DNA of 64,000 nucleotides, from positions 18,507,889 through 18,571,888 of the forward strand of contig OW203732.1 of NCBI GenBank assembly GCA_934045075.1. Direction: 5' to 3'. Position numbers and translations under genes: made by a program. The stretch comes from Yponomeuta sedellus. Lineage: Eukaryota > Arthropoda > Insecta > Lepidoptera > Yponomeutidae. Every line of letters begins with the position of its first letter. The first letter of the stretch is position 1. The notes beneath the pieces are model-generated. The model saw only the letters and a list, made by a program, of their open reading frames with translations, was not told where the DNA came from and did not search any database. Shown here in pieces: positions 1-16,739 of this stretch.

Positions 1-104
1 TAGTATAGGTATGTAAACACTTCAGAGAGAGAGAGAGAGAGAAATAATTTATTCAACGGAATAATACTAAAAACTTAACAAAACAGTAACAAATTCACAA
101 ACAC

Positions 105-143
<39 letters not shown>

Positions 144-454
144 AAGTTTACAACACATTATAAAAACAGAGGAAAAAAAGAAGCAAGTAAGAAAATAGAA
201 AAAAAAACAAATAATGGGCGAATAGACTTTTAAAATTCATCACTTATCAGGCACTTAGGTTTCCTGACAATGTTTTTCTTTCACCGTTAGCAAGAGGTTA
301 ATTAGTTAGAACTGAGATTTCCGCACTTAGCCTCATAGTTGGGCCATTGTACGTAGCAAGCGCTGAGGTACGTTAACACTTCAGACACTAGGGTTTCCAA
401 GCGATGTTTTTCATTCACCGTTAGCGAGTGGTATTGCTACTACAAATTCACAAA
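1..454. repeat. Microsatellites and a minus-strand tRNA-SINE copy at the left edge
   Basis: GA repeat at 24-42, TA repeat at about 108-137. From 240 to 436 the minus strand carries the tail of the SINE family seen at 35119-35376 (shared stretches include TGAGATTTCCGCACTTAGCC and the GTACGTAGCAAGCGCTGAGG block). No coding signal. Confidence 0.6.
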
Positions 455-465
455 TGTTATCGTTA

Positions 466-885
466 TCGTCCCTTGTATGTCCCCACTGCTGGGGCACGGG
501 TCTCTTCCTACATCGCAGGAAGGTTAGGCCATACTGCACCACGGGGGCCAAGTCAGGGTTGGCGGAGGATTGTAAGACAGTTGCGGGCCTTACTGTCAGA
601 AGTTATCAAGCCGCCCATAAGGCCTCTGACATGACTTAACGACTGCCATTGCATGACAGCCGGCACCAACGGCTTAGCGTGCCTTGCGAAGCGCGGAAGC
701 CCTCGGAAAAGTGCCACTAGCGGTAGTCACGGGACGGTCACCCATCCTGCACCTGACCGCGCCTGTTGTTGCTTAACTCAAGTGATTGATTCCAATCACT
801 CGGTTCGCCTAGGCCACGAGCGCTTCAATCACTCAAGTGATTGATTCCAATCACTCGGTTCGCCTAGGCCACGAGCGCTTCAATC
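466..885 (-). mobile_element. 5S-rRNA-like SINE, minus strand, with duplicated head
   Basis: Same family as 31759-32127. The head segment containing CGGTTCGCCTAGGCCACGAG is present twice in tandem (about 780-835 and 836-885). Confidence 0.75.
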
Positions 886-1094
886 GGCGCTAGGTCCAAT
901 GTGATTAATTTCTCCTTTCTTACGTTTGGCACAGAATAAATAAAAGTAAAGGTGCTCTTGGTAAAAACTAAACTATTACCACGGCCTTTTCACAAAAAAA
1001 GTGCAAGCATTCTATGAGCTAATCCAATAGTTCCAACACAGAAGCAGACTCGACCTTTTGTCATTTTGAAAAGAGACTGAAAAGCTAATGTTCC

Positions 1095-1250
1095 GGAGGC
1101 TAGAAAGGGTAACATAACATGTACATTCAGGCACATACATTGCTTCTGGTCCCACACTAGGATATCCTGTCCCTCCAAGACCTGGGGTTTTTTGTCCCCA
1201 GCCGGGTATGAAAAAAACTGTAACCATTGTGTCCCACCCGCAATATCACC
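1095..1250 (-). mobile_element. tRNA-derived SINE tail, minus strand
   Basis: Contains the conserved CACATACATTGCTTCTGG end and the CCCACACTAGGATA block shared with 6885-7085 and 33961-34155; the head is missing. Confidence 0.6.
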
Positions 1251-1364
1251 ACCACTCTACTTGATCCAAATCTAACTAGTTAAGTACCTGTTTCATTCTG
1301 TATGCATTATACGTATTCTATACTTTAATTATTATTCCATATTATATATAAGTATTCTATTCTA

Positions 1365-1712
1365 TATTATGGTAGTTCCCACGGTTGTACCACACCGCAG
1401 TCTGTAACGCTCGCGGAGCAACTGGCACCGACTAAAAATCAGCGCTGAAGGCTTCCCCATCAGCATATTGCTGAGTCAGTTGCCTTTCATAGCAGCAGTG
1501 ACACGCCGTGACGATCGATGCAGGTGACTATTAGTTTGGCAATATTAGCGTGAGCGAAATAGGTAGCGCTACTGCGGCAATCAATTCTGCACCTTAACCG
1601 TATCGGTTAAAGATCATGTTGAATGTACTCATAGCTTCGGGTGCTTTCGTTACACTTCCTCCTAGTCTGCGCGAACGTATAGATTCCCGAAGGGACTTTT
1701 ATGATGTGTAGT
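1365..1712 (+). repeat. Dispersed repeat, family unknown, copy 1
   Basis: The segment from about 1520 to 1712 recurs in reverse complement at 26430-26640 (shared: GCAATATTAGCGTGAGCGAA, TTCCTCCTAGTCTGCGCGAA). No ORF, no terminal repeats recognised. Confidence 0.6.
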
Positions 1713-3534
1713 ACTGTAATATGTTTTAAGTTTGTTTTGTTATTGTGGCGTGGGTAATGTGTCTACAATAAATGTTTTTTCTACTTCTTTAAATATCTTT
1801 ACATTATAACGAGTCTATTGCCAAGCCGCAACGTCCCTGTTGATCTATCAACTTTATTATTTTGAATCAACTCATCATGACTTTTTGTCTATGGAACCAC
1901 GTCATCTCTACCTACCTACCGTATCCACCGGCATCCAGTTTTTTGCGGTTAAATAATTATCGTTCGAACATAACACTCTGGGTTAACGTGTTGGTACGGA
2001 CACAGATATTTCTAGGTTATCTGACTGACAAGTTTTATTGACCTTTTTATTACTGAGTATTAAAAAAAAGTCAATAAAACTTGTCAGTTTTATACAGATA
2101 GAAATAACTGATATGCACGATATAGGTGATAATTTATTATATTTTATGACATTTTACAAGTATCTAAACAGAAAGATCCAGGCATTAGTACAAAAACAGA
2201 AACTTATACCACAGAGATAGTACAAAATTGCTCGTTTTACTCAGCAATAGTATGTAATGGCAGAGATAATGTTGAAGCCCGCATTATAAAGCATTTTTGA
2301 AGAAAAAAACGGCTGTTTTCTCTTGGTTCTCTCATTTGTCACCGAATCGTCAAATTATTTGACCGTTAAATAATACCTAGGCATGACGAAAGGTTTTTAA
2401 ATCCTCTTCCATAATGTGGGGAAACATTATTTACAAAAAACCTATATTTCAGTAAAAAGCCATTTTTCTAAATATATGTTACATGAAAACAGCTCGCAGT
2501 ATCACAGCGTCGAATCTGACGTCACGGTCAAGTTAACTAACATCAAAGCACATGTGAAGTTTACATAACCGTGACGTCACGCGGTGTGTTATGTGTTTCA
2601 GTCAAAATGGCTGAAAGCAGATTATTAGCTTTTATTTTTTTGAAAATATTGGTAATCTCTTGTTTTTGATAAAAGTAAATCAGTGTTTTTTTTCCTTTTA
2701 ATATGTACATTCCCCTAATATCGTTAAATCTTTGATAATTTCATACTATCGTCGCGCCTATTCTTTAGCTACGAATAATATTCTGGGTTAATTCATATAA
2801 TGGATTTTGAGACATTTACAGCTTGTATGTTAGCAGCGGCTGGAAGCGGATGACCGTGGACAGAAGTGGCGTGCCTCGGGGGGGGCTACGTCCACAGTGC
2901 ACGAGTAGTTTGATTGATTGATTAATTGGTTTTGCAATAAGAAACATTGTGAAAAGACGGATAATTTTCATAAATCTTTTTATTGTTGTTCTTTATTATT
3001 ATCTCTACCAGTACAGCCCATGAAAGACGCCCACTGTTGGGCAGTTCAGAAGCCTCATCACTGTCACGTCAACCTCGCCGCTCAACTGTTAATCTCGTCC
3101 ATTGTCCTCCTGCCGACTTCTTAATGTCATCAACCCATCGGGTTGGGGGCCTACCCACCGAACGGCAGTCAAGATTACACAGAATACAAAATTAATATTC
3201 TGTTTAGTTTCGCTGTTGATTTACCTAACAATAATCAAAATAATATTATACACACACAGCACACACACATACACATACACACACACACACAGGTACTCAC
3301 ACAGGAATCTGTACAGTCTGCAGTCATGATTTTTAGACCTAATTTTAATATTCTGCTTGAATTTTGTATTTTAATGTTAGTTTATTAGATTTAATTTTCT
3401 TTTTTTTTCTTTACGGTTTGAAATGATAATGCCTGTCTCCAAGTTACTTTGTAATGTTGTATAACTTTTATAAATAATAAAAACTGGAACGACTTCAACT
3501 GTTGCTTAATTTGTAGATAGGTAGTGTTATCTTC
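1713..3534. other. Non-coding stretch left of the aconitase exons with small palindromes
   Basis: No gene seen. Holds an 18-bp-arm hairpin (2025-2042 with 2070-2087), a pair of inverted TGACGTCACGGT sequences (about 2517-2581) and a CA microsatellite (about 3250-3292). Confidence 0.5.
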
Positions 3535-3721
3535 TCTATAATATAAAAATGAATCGCTGAATGTGTTGGTAAGCGCAAATCTCGAGAGCAGCTGAGCCGA
3601 TTTCGCTAATTCTTCTTTTAGAATATTCCTTGAAGTACGAGGATGGTTCTTACGGAGAGAAAATTAAAAAAAAATTAAAGAATCGACTGTCAGGCGGTAC
3701 GAAGTTCGCTGGGTCAGCTAG
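3535..3721 (+). mobile_element. Non-autonomous Helitron-like element, copy 1
   Basis: Starts TCTATAATATAAAAATGAAT and ends GGGTCAGCTAG followed by T, the TC...CTAG|T termini of Helitrons; 187 bases. Near-identical to 25843-26034. Confidence 0.65.
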
Positions 3722-4336
3722 TTTTATAATAAAACAGAAAAACTGGATAAACACGGATAAAAGCAGGTAAAATAGTCAGATCTAGTCAACGTGTGAGGTG
3801 GTAATGATGAAAAATGAGGGAAATTTCGAAATGTGTGACATAATTTAAATATTCGATAATGATAGATAGAAAAAGAAATATAAAGAATGGTGTAAAGAGG
3901 TTTGCACCGTTACAACTTTAATATGAAATAAACCCGTAATTGGCCTAAGATAAATTTATAACTGTGTTAATATTAATTGACTAGGGCTGTGAGTTTTGCT
4001 AATAAATTAAATAAATAAATATTTTGGTACAAACTATAAAAACCACATTAACACAATACAGACCTATACAGAAAATACGTAACAATCACATATTTCGTTG
4101 AGGTTCGAACCCCGGCTTGGAACCACATGACTTTGTTTTTTAAAAACCTATTTAGAGGCTAAAAATTAATAAATAAATAAATATTCATGGACATATTGCA
4201 CAGATCTCGTTAGCCCTATACTAAGTACAACTAAATGACTTGTGTTATAGGTGCTAACTCGACGATAGATTTAACACAATAAATACATAGATTACATCCA
4301 AGACCCAAGACAAACAAGAAAAGTTCGTTTCTTAGT
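3722..4336. other. Non-coding stretch, decayed repeats
   Basis: AT-rich, no gene seen. A partly decayed tRNA-like B box (GGTTCGAACCCC) occurs near 4103. Confidence 0.4.
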
Positions 4337-4490
4337 TTGACCCGGCCGGGGATCGAACCCCAGACCTTCGGCTTTACAGTCAGAGTGCCAAACTCCTGCG
4401 CCACCGAGGCCGCCACCGAATTCCACCCATGCCGGGATTCGAACCCGCGACCCCTGGCTATCCTGACCTATCCGATCACTGGCTCACCGG
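4337..4490 (-). mobile_element. Two tRNA-like SINE heads in tandem, minus strand
   Basis: 4337-4413 reads on minus as GCCTCGGTGGCGCAGGAG ... GGGGTTCGATCCCC; 4424-4490 is a decayed copy of the GCCCATTAGCTCAGTTGG family seen at 42361-42432. Confidence 0.6.
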
Positions 4491-4704
4491 CATCAGTGAA
4501 ATTTCGAACCTCTTTACAATATTCTCTGTATTACGTACAGAGAATATTCTCTGTATTACGTACAGAGAATATTGTTTGTTTTTTAAGTTTCGTACATTTG
4601 TAAAGTTATAATAACAATACCACTCGTTAAATGTGAAGGAAACCTGAGTGTCTACGGTGTATAAATACCTAAGTGCCAATTGCCAATCCGCGGTGGGTAC
4701 TCAC

Positions 4705-4974
4705 CAGCGGCGGATTTACAAATTTGCCGCTAGTAGGCTATTAAATTTTTGCCACCCCTACTGACCTTTCAAATTTAATACGTTAGTTTAGTTCACAATC
4801 ATATTAATTACATTTATTCTGAAATTGCAACTTTATGATTTGTGTTCGTACATATAATTATAAGTTTTTTCTTATTTCTGTAAGATAAAAAAAAATTTGG
4901 GCTAAATTTGCCGCCCCTCTAAATCTGCCGCCCTAGGCTCCAGCCTACTTAGCCTATTGGTAAATCCGCCACTG
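4705..4974. mobile_element. hAT-type MITE with 8-bp target duplication
   Basis: Terminal inverted repeats CAGCGGCGGATTTAC and GTAAATCCGCCACTG, flanked by GTACTCAC at 4697-4704 and 4975-4982. The 270-base interior has no ORF. The CAGTGGCGGAT-like end and 8-bp duplication are typical of hAT elements. It interrupts a LINE 3'-end-like repeat (TGCCAATCCGCGGTGGG). Confidence 0.85.
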
Positions 4975-5116
4975 GTACTCACTCTTTCAGAGAAGACCTA
5001 CAGTGGGACCTATAGAGGCTGCATTATTATTATTTGCCTATCATTAGAAATATTGTAACTTATAATTATGTGTAACTTATAATTATGAATAAATATGTCT
5101 ATGTCTATGTCTATTA

Positions 5117-5872
5117 AGGCGCTTAAGGGCGCCAACTAGCGCCACCAATGGAATAAAAATCGTAATAACGTATTGTAAAACATACAATACCTTTATACTA
5201 TTTTTAATTTTAATGCACTAACCCGTGCTAAGGACAAATTTAATTATTAAATTTAGTCGCTGCCTGTACGTAATACAGAGAATAGTGTAAAAAGGTTCGA
5301 AATTTCACTGATGCCGGTGAGTCGCCCATTGGCTCAATTGGAAGAGCGCTGGCACGGATAGCCAGAGGTTGCGGGTTCGAATCCCATGGGTGAAATTTTT
5401 AGCCTCTAAATAGGTTTTTAAATACAATACGTTTTTATCTAAAAGTGAACATGAGATATCCACAACTGTGATTGTCTCGGGTCTTTGATGTTATCTATGT
5501 ATATATTGTATTAAATCTATCGTCGAGTTGGCACCTTTAACACAAGGCATTTAGTTGTACTTAGCATAGGGCTAACTAGATCTGTGTAATAATGTCCATG
5601 AATACTATTATTATTATAACTATTTTTAAAACCTGTCTAGAACCTAAGATCAAAAATCTAGGACATTAATCGATTTCCGCCAAAAACGGCAGTTTTTAGC
5701 GGAAACCGATTAAAGACCTACGATATTTATACAAAATTATAGGCTGTATGTTCTAAAAATAGTTACCACAGATATTAAGAATACTCATGTTCACTTTTTG
5801 AAAAAAACGTATTATAAAACATTTTATGATATTATTCCATTGGTTGCGCTAGTTAGCGCCCCTCAGCACCAT
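5117..5872. mobile_element. Foldback/MITE element containing a tRNA-like SINE
   Basis: Inverted ends: GGGCGCCAACTAGCGCCACC on the left answers GGTTGCGCTAGTTAGCGCCC on the right. At 5324-5391 is a plus-strand tRNA-like unit (GCCCATTGGCTCAATTGG, GGGTTCGAATCCC). Related pieces lie at 42480-42610 and 46355-46580. Confidence 0.6.
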
Positions 5873-6329
5873 AAATGGATATTTTGATATGGGAACCCGG
5901 TAAAATTAAAAAGGTGTGTAAGTGTTCTAAAGATTAAATGTTTTGCCTTCCATATGCCAGCCCAATGAAACTTATCACTGACGTTTTATGTCTCACGTAA
6001 CACGCAATCTCGAACACATCGTCGCGAGCTGACCGTGATATAAATAGGCGTTTGCCGCTACACAACTCAAGGTCACCGGTTGCTCTAACTCTCGTGAAAG
6101 TTTTTAAATATTTTACTATTGAGTTCGAATGAATGACTGAATGAAAATTCTTTTTTTTTATGTAGGCGCTCCACTGCAGGGCACTTGTGTTTTCTCATTG
6201 AGAGATCATGATTAATTACGCGTGCCCTCCGGGGATTTGTGAACACCTTATTCCCTCAGGTCTCCTTACGATGCGTTCCATCAGTTTTTCAAATAAATAG
6301 AAAGGCTTTCTCTACACTTCTTCTTCTTT
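5873..6329. other. Non-coding stretch
   Basis: No gene seen; 6150-6290 resembles a decayed SINE tail also seen near 29570-29700. Confidence 0.35.
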
Positions 6330-6570
6330 CTCTTCAGGCTATATTAGTTCACTGCTGGACATAGCCCTCCACTAATGAGCGCCATAGCACCCTGTCTGCA
6401 GTTTTTCGCAGATCGTCATCTCACCTAGTCGGAGAGCGTCCTACACTACATTTGCCGAGTCGCGGTCTCCACTCAAGAACACGTTTACTCCAACGGTTGC
6501 CGGTTCTTCGCGAGACATGGCCAGCCCACTGCCACCTCAGCTCGCTAATTCTCTACACACCTATAGGTAA
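6330..6570 (-). mobile_element. RTE-type LINE 3' fragment, minus strand
   Basis: On minus this reads as the conserved C-terminal part of RTE ORF2 (tryptophan-rich, including the AMSREEPATVGVN-like region and the RW.D block) and the TAGCCTGAAGAGAAAGAAGA tail. Same family as 36850-36984. Confidence 0.65.
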
Positions 6571-6884
6571 ACTACCTGGTGTCGATGTTATAGAGTGCTA
6601 ACACTACTTTGTTTACGATATAGTGTGTGCCACGGCGGCCTCGTACAATAATATGCGTCTCAATTCCTTCCCAGCATACCAATTGTGACAAATGCATTCG
6701 ACACGTGACCGCGACACGAGTTATAAGATACTAATTTAGTCCAGCCGCGATCTAATGTTCAATATATTTGGGCACTATACAAAATGTTTAGTGAAAAATA
6801 TCTACTTCAAAAAAATCGCACAGTCAAAGAAGACGAGTCTGCAAAACACAGGGTTTTTTTATAAATAACACAGGTTGACCCTTC

Positions 6885-7085
6885 TGAGGATCTCTGGGGA
6901 CGACGACAGCATGCGAGAGGTCCCGGGTTCTAACTCCGGCTGGGGAAAAGAAAAAAAAGCCCAGATCTTGGGTGTTTACATGTTTGTGAGGTCGCTGTTT
7001 CTGGTTCCCACGACACAGGGTATTCTAGTGTGAGGCCAGAAGCAATGTATGTGCCTGTATGTAAATATTATGTCATCCTATGTTA
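6885..7085 (+). mobile_element. tRNA-derived SINE
   Basis: Head with GCATGCGAGAGGTCCCGGGT, A-rich linker, and the conserved tail TTTCTGGTTCCCACGACACA ... GCAATGTATGTGCCTGTATG. Confidence 0.7.
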
Positions 7086-7561
7086 TTTTATGTACTTAAC
7101 CCCAGACTCGCGTGATTGTAAGCGGAGACGGGGTCTACGATGTTACGTGCTTGCCTGTTAAATGCCGGTTGATTCTAGTTTTAAAGACACCGAGGTTATA
7201 TGTCTACGGAAAGACAGAGGACGACATGGTTTATTGCTTGATAACACGAAATTCTTGCACCATAATTTTCTTCTCTGTATGTCCTTTACAAATTCTAGAA
7301 TGTTGTAATTGAATATTGTTATGTTACGTTACCACTTATTTTACAATATTGAATATTGTAACATAAGTGGTACAGTGATTTAACCGTTCAACCGACAGAG
7401 CTACATTTTTATTGCTTTTAAATTTTATTTTAAAGTGATAACTTATAGTGCAGTTGAGTGAAAGTCAGTCTAAATATTGCATCTCACTTTTAATTTGAAT
7501 GTCATATTCGTGGGTACAAAAGTCATTGTGTGTATCGTATAAAAGACTTGGCTTTAGGCCA
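7086..7561. other. Non-coding stretch beside aconitase exon 6
   Basis: No gene seen. Short inverted pair TGTTACGTTACCACTTA/ACATAAGTGGTA near 7320-7372. Confidence 0.4.
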
Positions 7562-7690
7562 AGACTTTTATACGGCTTTAGGCCAAATCCTCCACCAACT
7601 CTGACTTGGCCCCCGTGGTGGCGTATGGCCTAATCTTCTTGCGATGCAGGAGACCCGTGCCCCAACAGTGGGGACATACATGGGTTGATA
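7562..7690 (+). mobile_element. 5S-rRNA-like SINE, 3' fragment
   Basis: Contains ACTTGGCCCCCGTGGTGG and CAGTGGGGACATACATGGGT as in the full copy 31759-32127; head absent. Confidence 0.7.
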
Positions 7691-7714
7691 TATCAAAGAC
7701 GACGTGTTTGTTTA

Positions 7715-12485
<4,771 letters not shown>

Positions 12486-12813
12486 GGTTGCGGGACTTCG
12501 TATAATCCAATAAAAGCGAAGTTACACTTAGAATTAATTGTATTGGAGCCACATGGGTTTCTACAGCTATTCGGCCGTTTTGGTTTACTACTTGAAGCAG
12601 TTTGTGGAAGCCGAAGAAGTGCACGACTGATTGCTTTTCGTCTGGGATTTTTTGCGAATTTCGCACTTGGCAGATCTCCAGTGTTGCCAGATCCTGGTCG
12701 GCCGAAGTCGTCAAAGGTTTTTAAGTATCCATATCATTTGAATTTTGCGTTAAGAGGATATTATTATGTGGTATCACGTTGCACGTTTTGGATGTCAAAA
12801 TGCTTTCTAGTAC

Positions 12814-13173
12814 GATATCAACCCTTGTATGTCCCCACTGCTGGGGCACTAGTCACTTCCGTTAGGCCATACTGCACCACGGGGGCCAATTCCGGGTAGA
12901 TGGAGGATGGTAAGACAGTAACAAACCTTACTGTCAGAAGTTATCAAGCCTCCCACAAGGCGTCTGACGAAGCTTAACGACTGCCATTACATGATCAACC
13001 AGCACCAACCGGGACCAGCGGCTTAAAGTGCTTTGCGAAGCACGGAAGCGCTCAGAAAAATGCCACGAACGGGAGTCGGGGGACGGTTACCCATCATGTA
13101 GGTACCTGATAGCGCCTGTTGTTGCTTAACTCACTGATTCTAATCACTCCGTTCGACTTGGTCACGAGCGCTT
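12814..13173 (-). mobile_element. 5S-rRNA-like SINE, minus strand, upstream of aconitase
   Basis: Full-length copy with the GATGGGTAACCGTCCCCCGA-type box (read on minus) and tail ending CATACAAGGGTTGATATC. It lies about 330 bases upstream of the aconitase start codon. Confidence 0.75.
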
Positions 13174-13179
13174 TCATGT

Positions 13180-13375
13180 ACGCAGCATCTTGGGAACTCT
13201 CCCCAACGGCAGCAGTCCAGAGTTTTTATAAAACTTATTTTGTACATATATTCCGCGATATATAATAAAATGTTTGCCGCGGCCCGAAGGCAGCGGCTTA
13301 CATTTTACATTGACATTCAGCAAACAGAACGTAAGTTCTTTACGTTGAAATAAATTGATTTGATTGATTAATATG
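13180..13375 (-). repeat. Dispersed repeat, probable LINE 3' end
   Basis: Shares TTACATTTTACATTGACATT and neighbouring sequence with the inverted copy at 23190-23335; the end near 13350 has the TTGATTTGATTGATT type tail. Confidence 0.5.
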
Positions 13376-15116
13376 TAAATACTAAAAAAGCTGTGAAATT
13401 CTGACACTAGCCCCACAAAACGCGTGACTCATGCCATTCTGATACGCGGGCTGAACAAGTTCCAATTATTATTTTTCTTTTATTTAATTGGTTAGCCCAC
13501 GGCCCTCTTATAAAAGTCTTTTACTTAATTAGGGTATCACCCTTATAAGCTTGTTTAGTTCAATTGCAAACGAGATAAATAAAATGACGAAAAATTTTCT
13601 ATGGAATACCTACCCAACGAATTATGTCTTCGCTTTCAATTCGACCTTTTATACATTTCGAGATGCATAATCCCGTTTAGTACCGTTGAATTCTGCCAGA
13701 TAACTACTGCTAGATCTCAAAAAATCACCGAATCGGCTACAGCATAAAATATTAGGGGCCAAGCTACTCCATTCCAACCACAAAAGCAAGAAATGAGAAA
13801 AATGCCACAAGATGGTCACACTAGTAACGTCCGGAATTTTATCTGACGTATGAACGATTGATGTTGCCAGAACAAATAAATAGAAAGGAGATATGTAGGC
13901 TAACTATGTGCACCGAATCCTGAGCGATTCCTATTGTCTGTCAAATTCGATAGGTAGACAATTCATGAGACAGTTCGAATCCACGGATTTCGAATCGTTC
14001 AGTCTTTGGTGCGCGTAGTATTCCACAGAACACCTTATTTAATTATACATCAACGGTGTATTTAGGATACAAATCTAACAAATAAATTATTTCAACGTTG
14101 GCATCATTTACTTGCCCACATTTTCACGTCAAACCACAGAACTATTAAACGTCAAAGGTGCGTCAAAGTCACAGAACAATTAAATCGTCAAAGTAGGCGT
14201 GTGTCGTTACAAGATTTTCACGAAACGTAACGTAACGAGTTACGGTGAGCGCGTCACCACTTTTCGTAACGCGCTATTTTAGTAACTAGTTTTTTTGAGA
14301 CTGCGTTGCAGTCACGCCTGTTGTGAAACGATAAACGAAACCTGTTGGAGGTTTAGTTTCACAGTCACAACAGGCGACCTGTGACTGCAACGCAGTGTCG
14401 CGGCGCAGCTTGGACGTGACTTAAATCAAACTAAGTAATTCTTTTCAATAAAGTAACATAATGCTAACTGTCACAAAACAATTTCGCACTAATTTGTTCG
14501 AAATCTCAATTAAACCAAAACAAACAAAACAATGCAATTTGTGACACTCGCTTCCTTCCTTCGCGCCTATTTTCCAAGAAGTTAAATTTGACTTAACTAC
14601 TATAAACAAATACCGGTCTGTAGTCTCTTAACACAAAACCATACGTACGAAAATTCAAAAACTATTCGCTTTGTGTTTATTCGGATTTCCATCGAGTCAC
14701 TTGCTCGCGGTCATTCGGAAAATTTCGGGTCGCCTTCGGGTCGCATCGGTCGGCCGATAGCTCGCTGTCGCTAGGCAGTGCACCGATGGTACAGTTTAAA
14801 AATGAGACAGATATAGGTACTGTGACGCAGGCAACCCGTGCGGATTAAATAGCTTGATGCAAGAACGGGGTTGCGTACAAAAGAGTTGTCTACTTAAATG
14901 CATGGGTTGCTAAATACGTTGTATACGTACGAAACCGTATGTGTAGCGGAAATTGCTTTATATGTATAGCAATTAAGACGAAACTTGCATGCTCACAAAA
15001 ATCACTAGTTGCAAAAATCACCTGTTAGTGGATTGACTTGTAAGTAGTGACAAGTTACAGGCTTCGTAGCTATCTACTGTAAAAGGTGACGTGAAATAAC
15101 GCTTACGCCTACGTCA
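13376..15116. other. Intergenic region between the divergent genes
   Basis: No gene seen. A hairpin occupies 14301-14395 (left arm 14301-14326, right arm 14365-14395, matching CTGCGTTGCAGTCAC). The promoters of aconitase and perhaps Sec15 should lie in or beside this interval, but no element can be assigned. Confidence 0.4.
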
Positions 15117-15435
15117 TTTTTTTTTTAATAAAGGGTTTTACGGCCCTGGATCCGTGTCCTTTTGAGCCTTGAGTATTGTATTAGTTTTTTATAGTATTAG
15201 TTTTCAGATAAGAGCACTTATCACTTCCGTATCACTTCACTATAATGTTCAGTTTTTCCAGTCACTTTAAATTTTTATTCCACTGTTCATAATGAATTTA
15301 TATAAGGGGGCGAAAAAGGTAGGATTGCTAAGTAGATTTGGAAGAAGAGTTGGTGTAGGGACACCCGTTTCGCAGCTGATTGTGTCAAGTTCCGTGATAA
15401 GTATTAATCTGTGCAATTTAAATTCTTGACAGTTG
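15117..15435 (-). repeat. Left arm of LINE terminal inverted repeat (truncated 3' end of the same element)
   Basis: Read on the minus strand this is the last ~170 bases of ORF2, the 3' UTR and the poly(A) tail of the element. Compared base by base with 20325-20646 I find no mismatch other than homopolymer length (10 T against 13 A). Perfect identity implies that both arms formed together or very recently. Confidence 0.93.
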
Positions 15436-15572
15436 GTTTTTTTTTTTTGGCGGGCTTTTGAAGAGGATAGGCGCGTTTTTTGAAAATTTTTGCAAAAATA
15501 TTTCTGAAAATTGTTAAAACTCGATAAACTTACGCTAAAAGTATTTAAAACATCGTCGTTAGGTTCGGCGAG

Positions 15573-16739
15573 ATGAAAGATTGCCCGGGGGCAAAGCCCC
15601 CTGGGCTTTCCGAGGATGAACCTCCTCCCAAATTAAAGAGGGGGCGAACTGAGGACCATGGACGCGAACATCACGGCGAGCAGCAGCAGGATGATGGATT
15701 CAAGCCATATCTGAAACCAGGTTACAGGCGGCTGTACGCGGAAAATTTGGTGAGCGATGAATTCATTGTCTTTGTTGAATCCGAAAATGGCAGAATTGGT
15801 AATAAAAACCCTGACCAGCTAAACACGATCTTCAAAAATGACGTCAAGGGCGTGGTGGGCATCAAGCGCATCAATGCTAATAAAATTGGTGTGTGCTTTG
15901 GACAAGCTTCCAATGCGAACAACTTCCTGACGAATGACGAACTGCTGAAGAAACAGGGCTTTAGAGCCTATATTCCCGCGAGGTCTGTAGAGACTATTGG
16001 GGTCCTTCGCTTCGTTCCAACAAGTATCACGAATGAAGAACTGTTTAAGAAACTTGCAGCAGAATTTGAAATTGTAGGCGTAAGGCGCTTTACCCGCAAG
16101 GTCAACGGAGAAATTGTTCCGTACAGTTCAGTGTCTGTGACTTTCTTGTCACAGACACTACCGGAGTATGTATACCTAGATCTGTATAGATTTAAGGTCA
16201 ATGAGTACAGAGCACCACTTCTGCAGTGCTTTAAGTGCTTCAGATTTAACCATGGAGCGAAGTTCTGTAAAGGACTGCAGAAGTGCTCTATCTGCTCTGG
16301 TGAGCACCACTTCACAAAATGCGACAAAGAGGATGAATTGAAATGTATCAACTGCCAAGGGCCTCACTTGGCAATTTCCAGAGACTGTCCAGTTAAAAAA
16401 AACAAGTTAGAAGAACATGTTAATAGGACTAACTATGCAAAAATTGCTGCTTCAGCCAAAAAACAAGACAATATTGTCAAAAACTACAACTCGAACTTCC
16501 CTCCACTGAAAGCCAAGCCTTCGCCAATGATTGCTAGGGCTCCCACAAAACCCATAGTAACAGAACCTCCACAACTTGTGATCTCAAATTCAAATTTAGT
16601 CAAAGAAATAGTCAAGAGCGACTTCATCTTAAATGGTTTGGTAGGAGCTTTGGTAACATTGGCGAATGGTAATTTGCCCAAAATCAATGCTTCCATTGTG
16701 CAGGAAGTGTTGATTAAATCACTACAGAATAATGGATAA
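15573..16739 (+). CDS. LINE ORF1: gag-like nucleic-acid-binding protein, 388 aa
   Basis: Putative RNA-binding nucleocapsid of the retrotransposon. It has a charged N terminus, a middle region, then three consecutive zinc knuckles at about residues 218-275: CFKCFRFNHGAKFC (CX2CX4HX4C), CSICSGEHHFTKC and CINCQGPHLAISRDC. This triple CCHC arrangement is usual for ORF1 of I, Jockey and R1 elements. The frame is intact with no stops. Its stop codon overlaps the ORF2 start in the string ATGGATAA, so the two proteins come from one bicistronic RNA. Confidence 0.85.
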   Translation: MKDCPGAKPPGLSEDEPPPKLKRGRTEDHGREHHGEQQQDDGFKPYLKPGYRRLYAENLVSDEFIVFVESENGRIGNKNPDQLNTIFKNDVKGVVGIKRINANKIGVCFGQASNANNFLTNDELLKKQGFRAYIPARSVETIGVLRFVPTSITNEELFKKLAAEFEIVGVRRFTRKVNGEIVPYSSVSVTFLSQTLPEYVYLDLYRFKVNEYRAPLLQCFKCFRFNHGAKFCKGLQKCSICSGEHHFTKCDKEDELKCINCQGPHLAISRDCPVKKNKLEEHVNRTNYAKIAASAKKQDNIVKNYNSNFPPLKAKPSPMIARAPTKPIVTEPPQLVISNSNLVKEIVKSDFILNGLVGALVTLANGNLPKINASIVQEVLIKSLQNNG

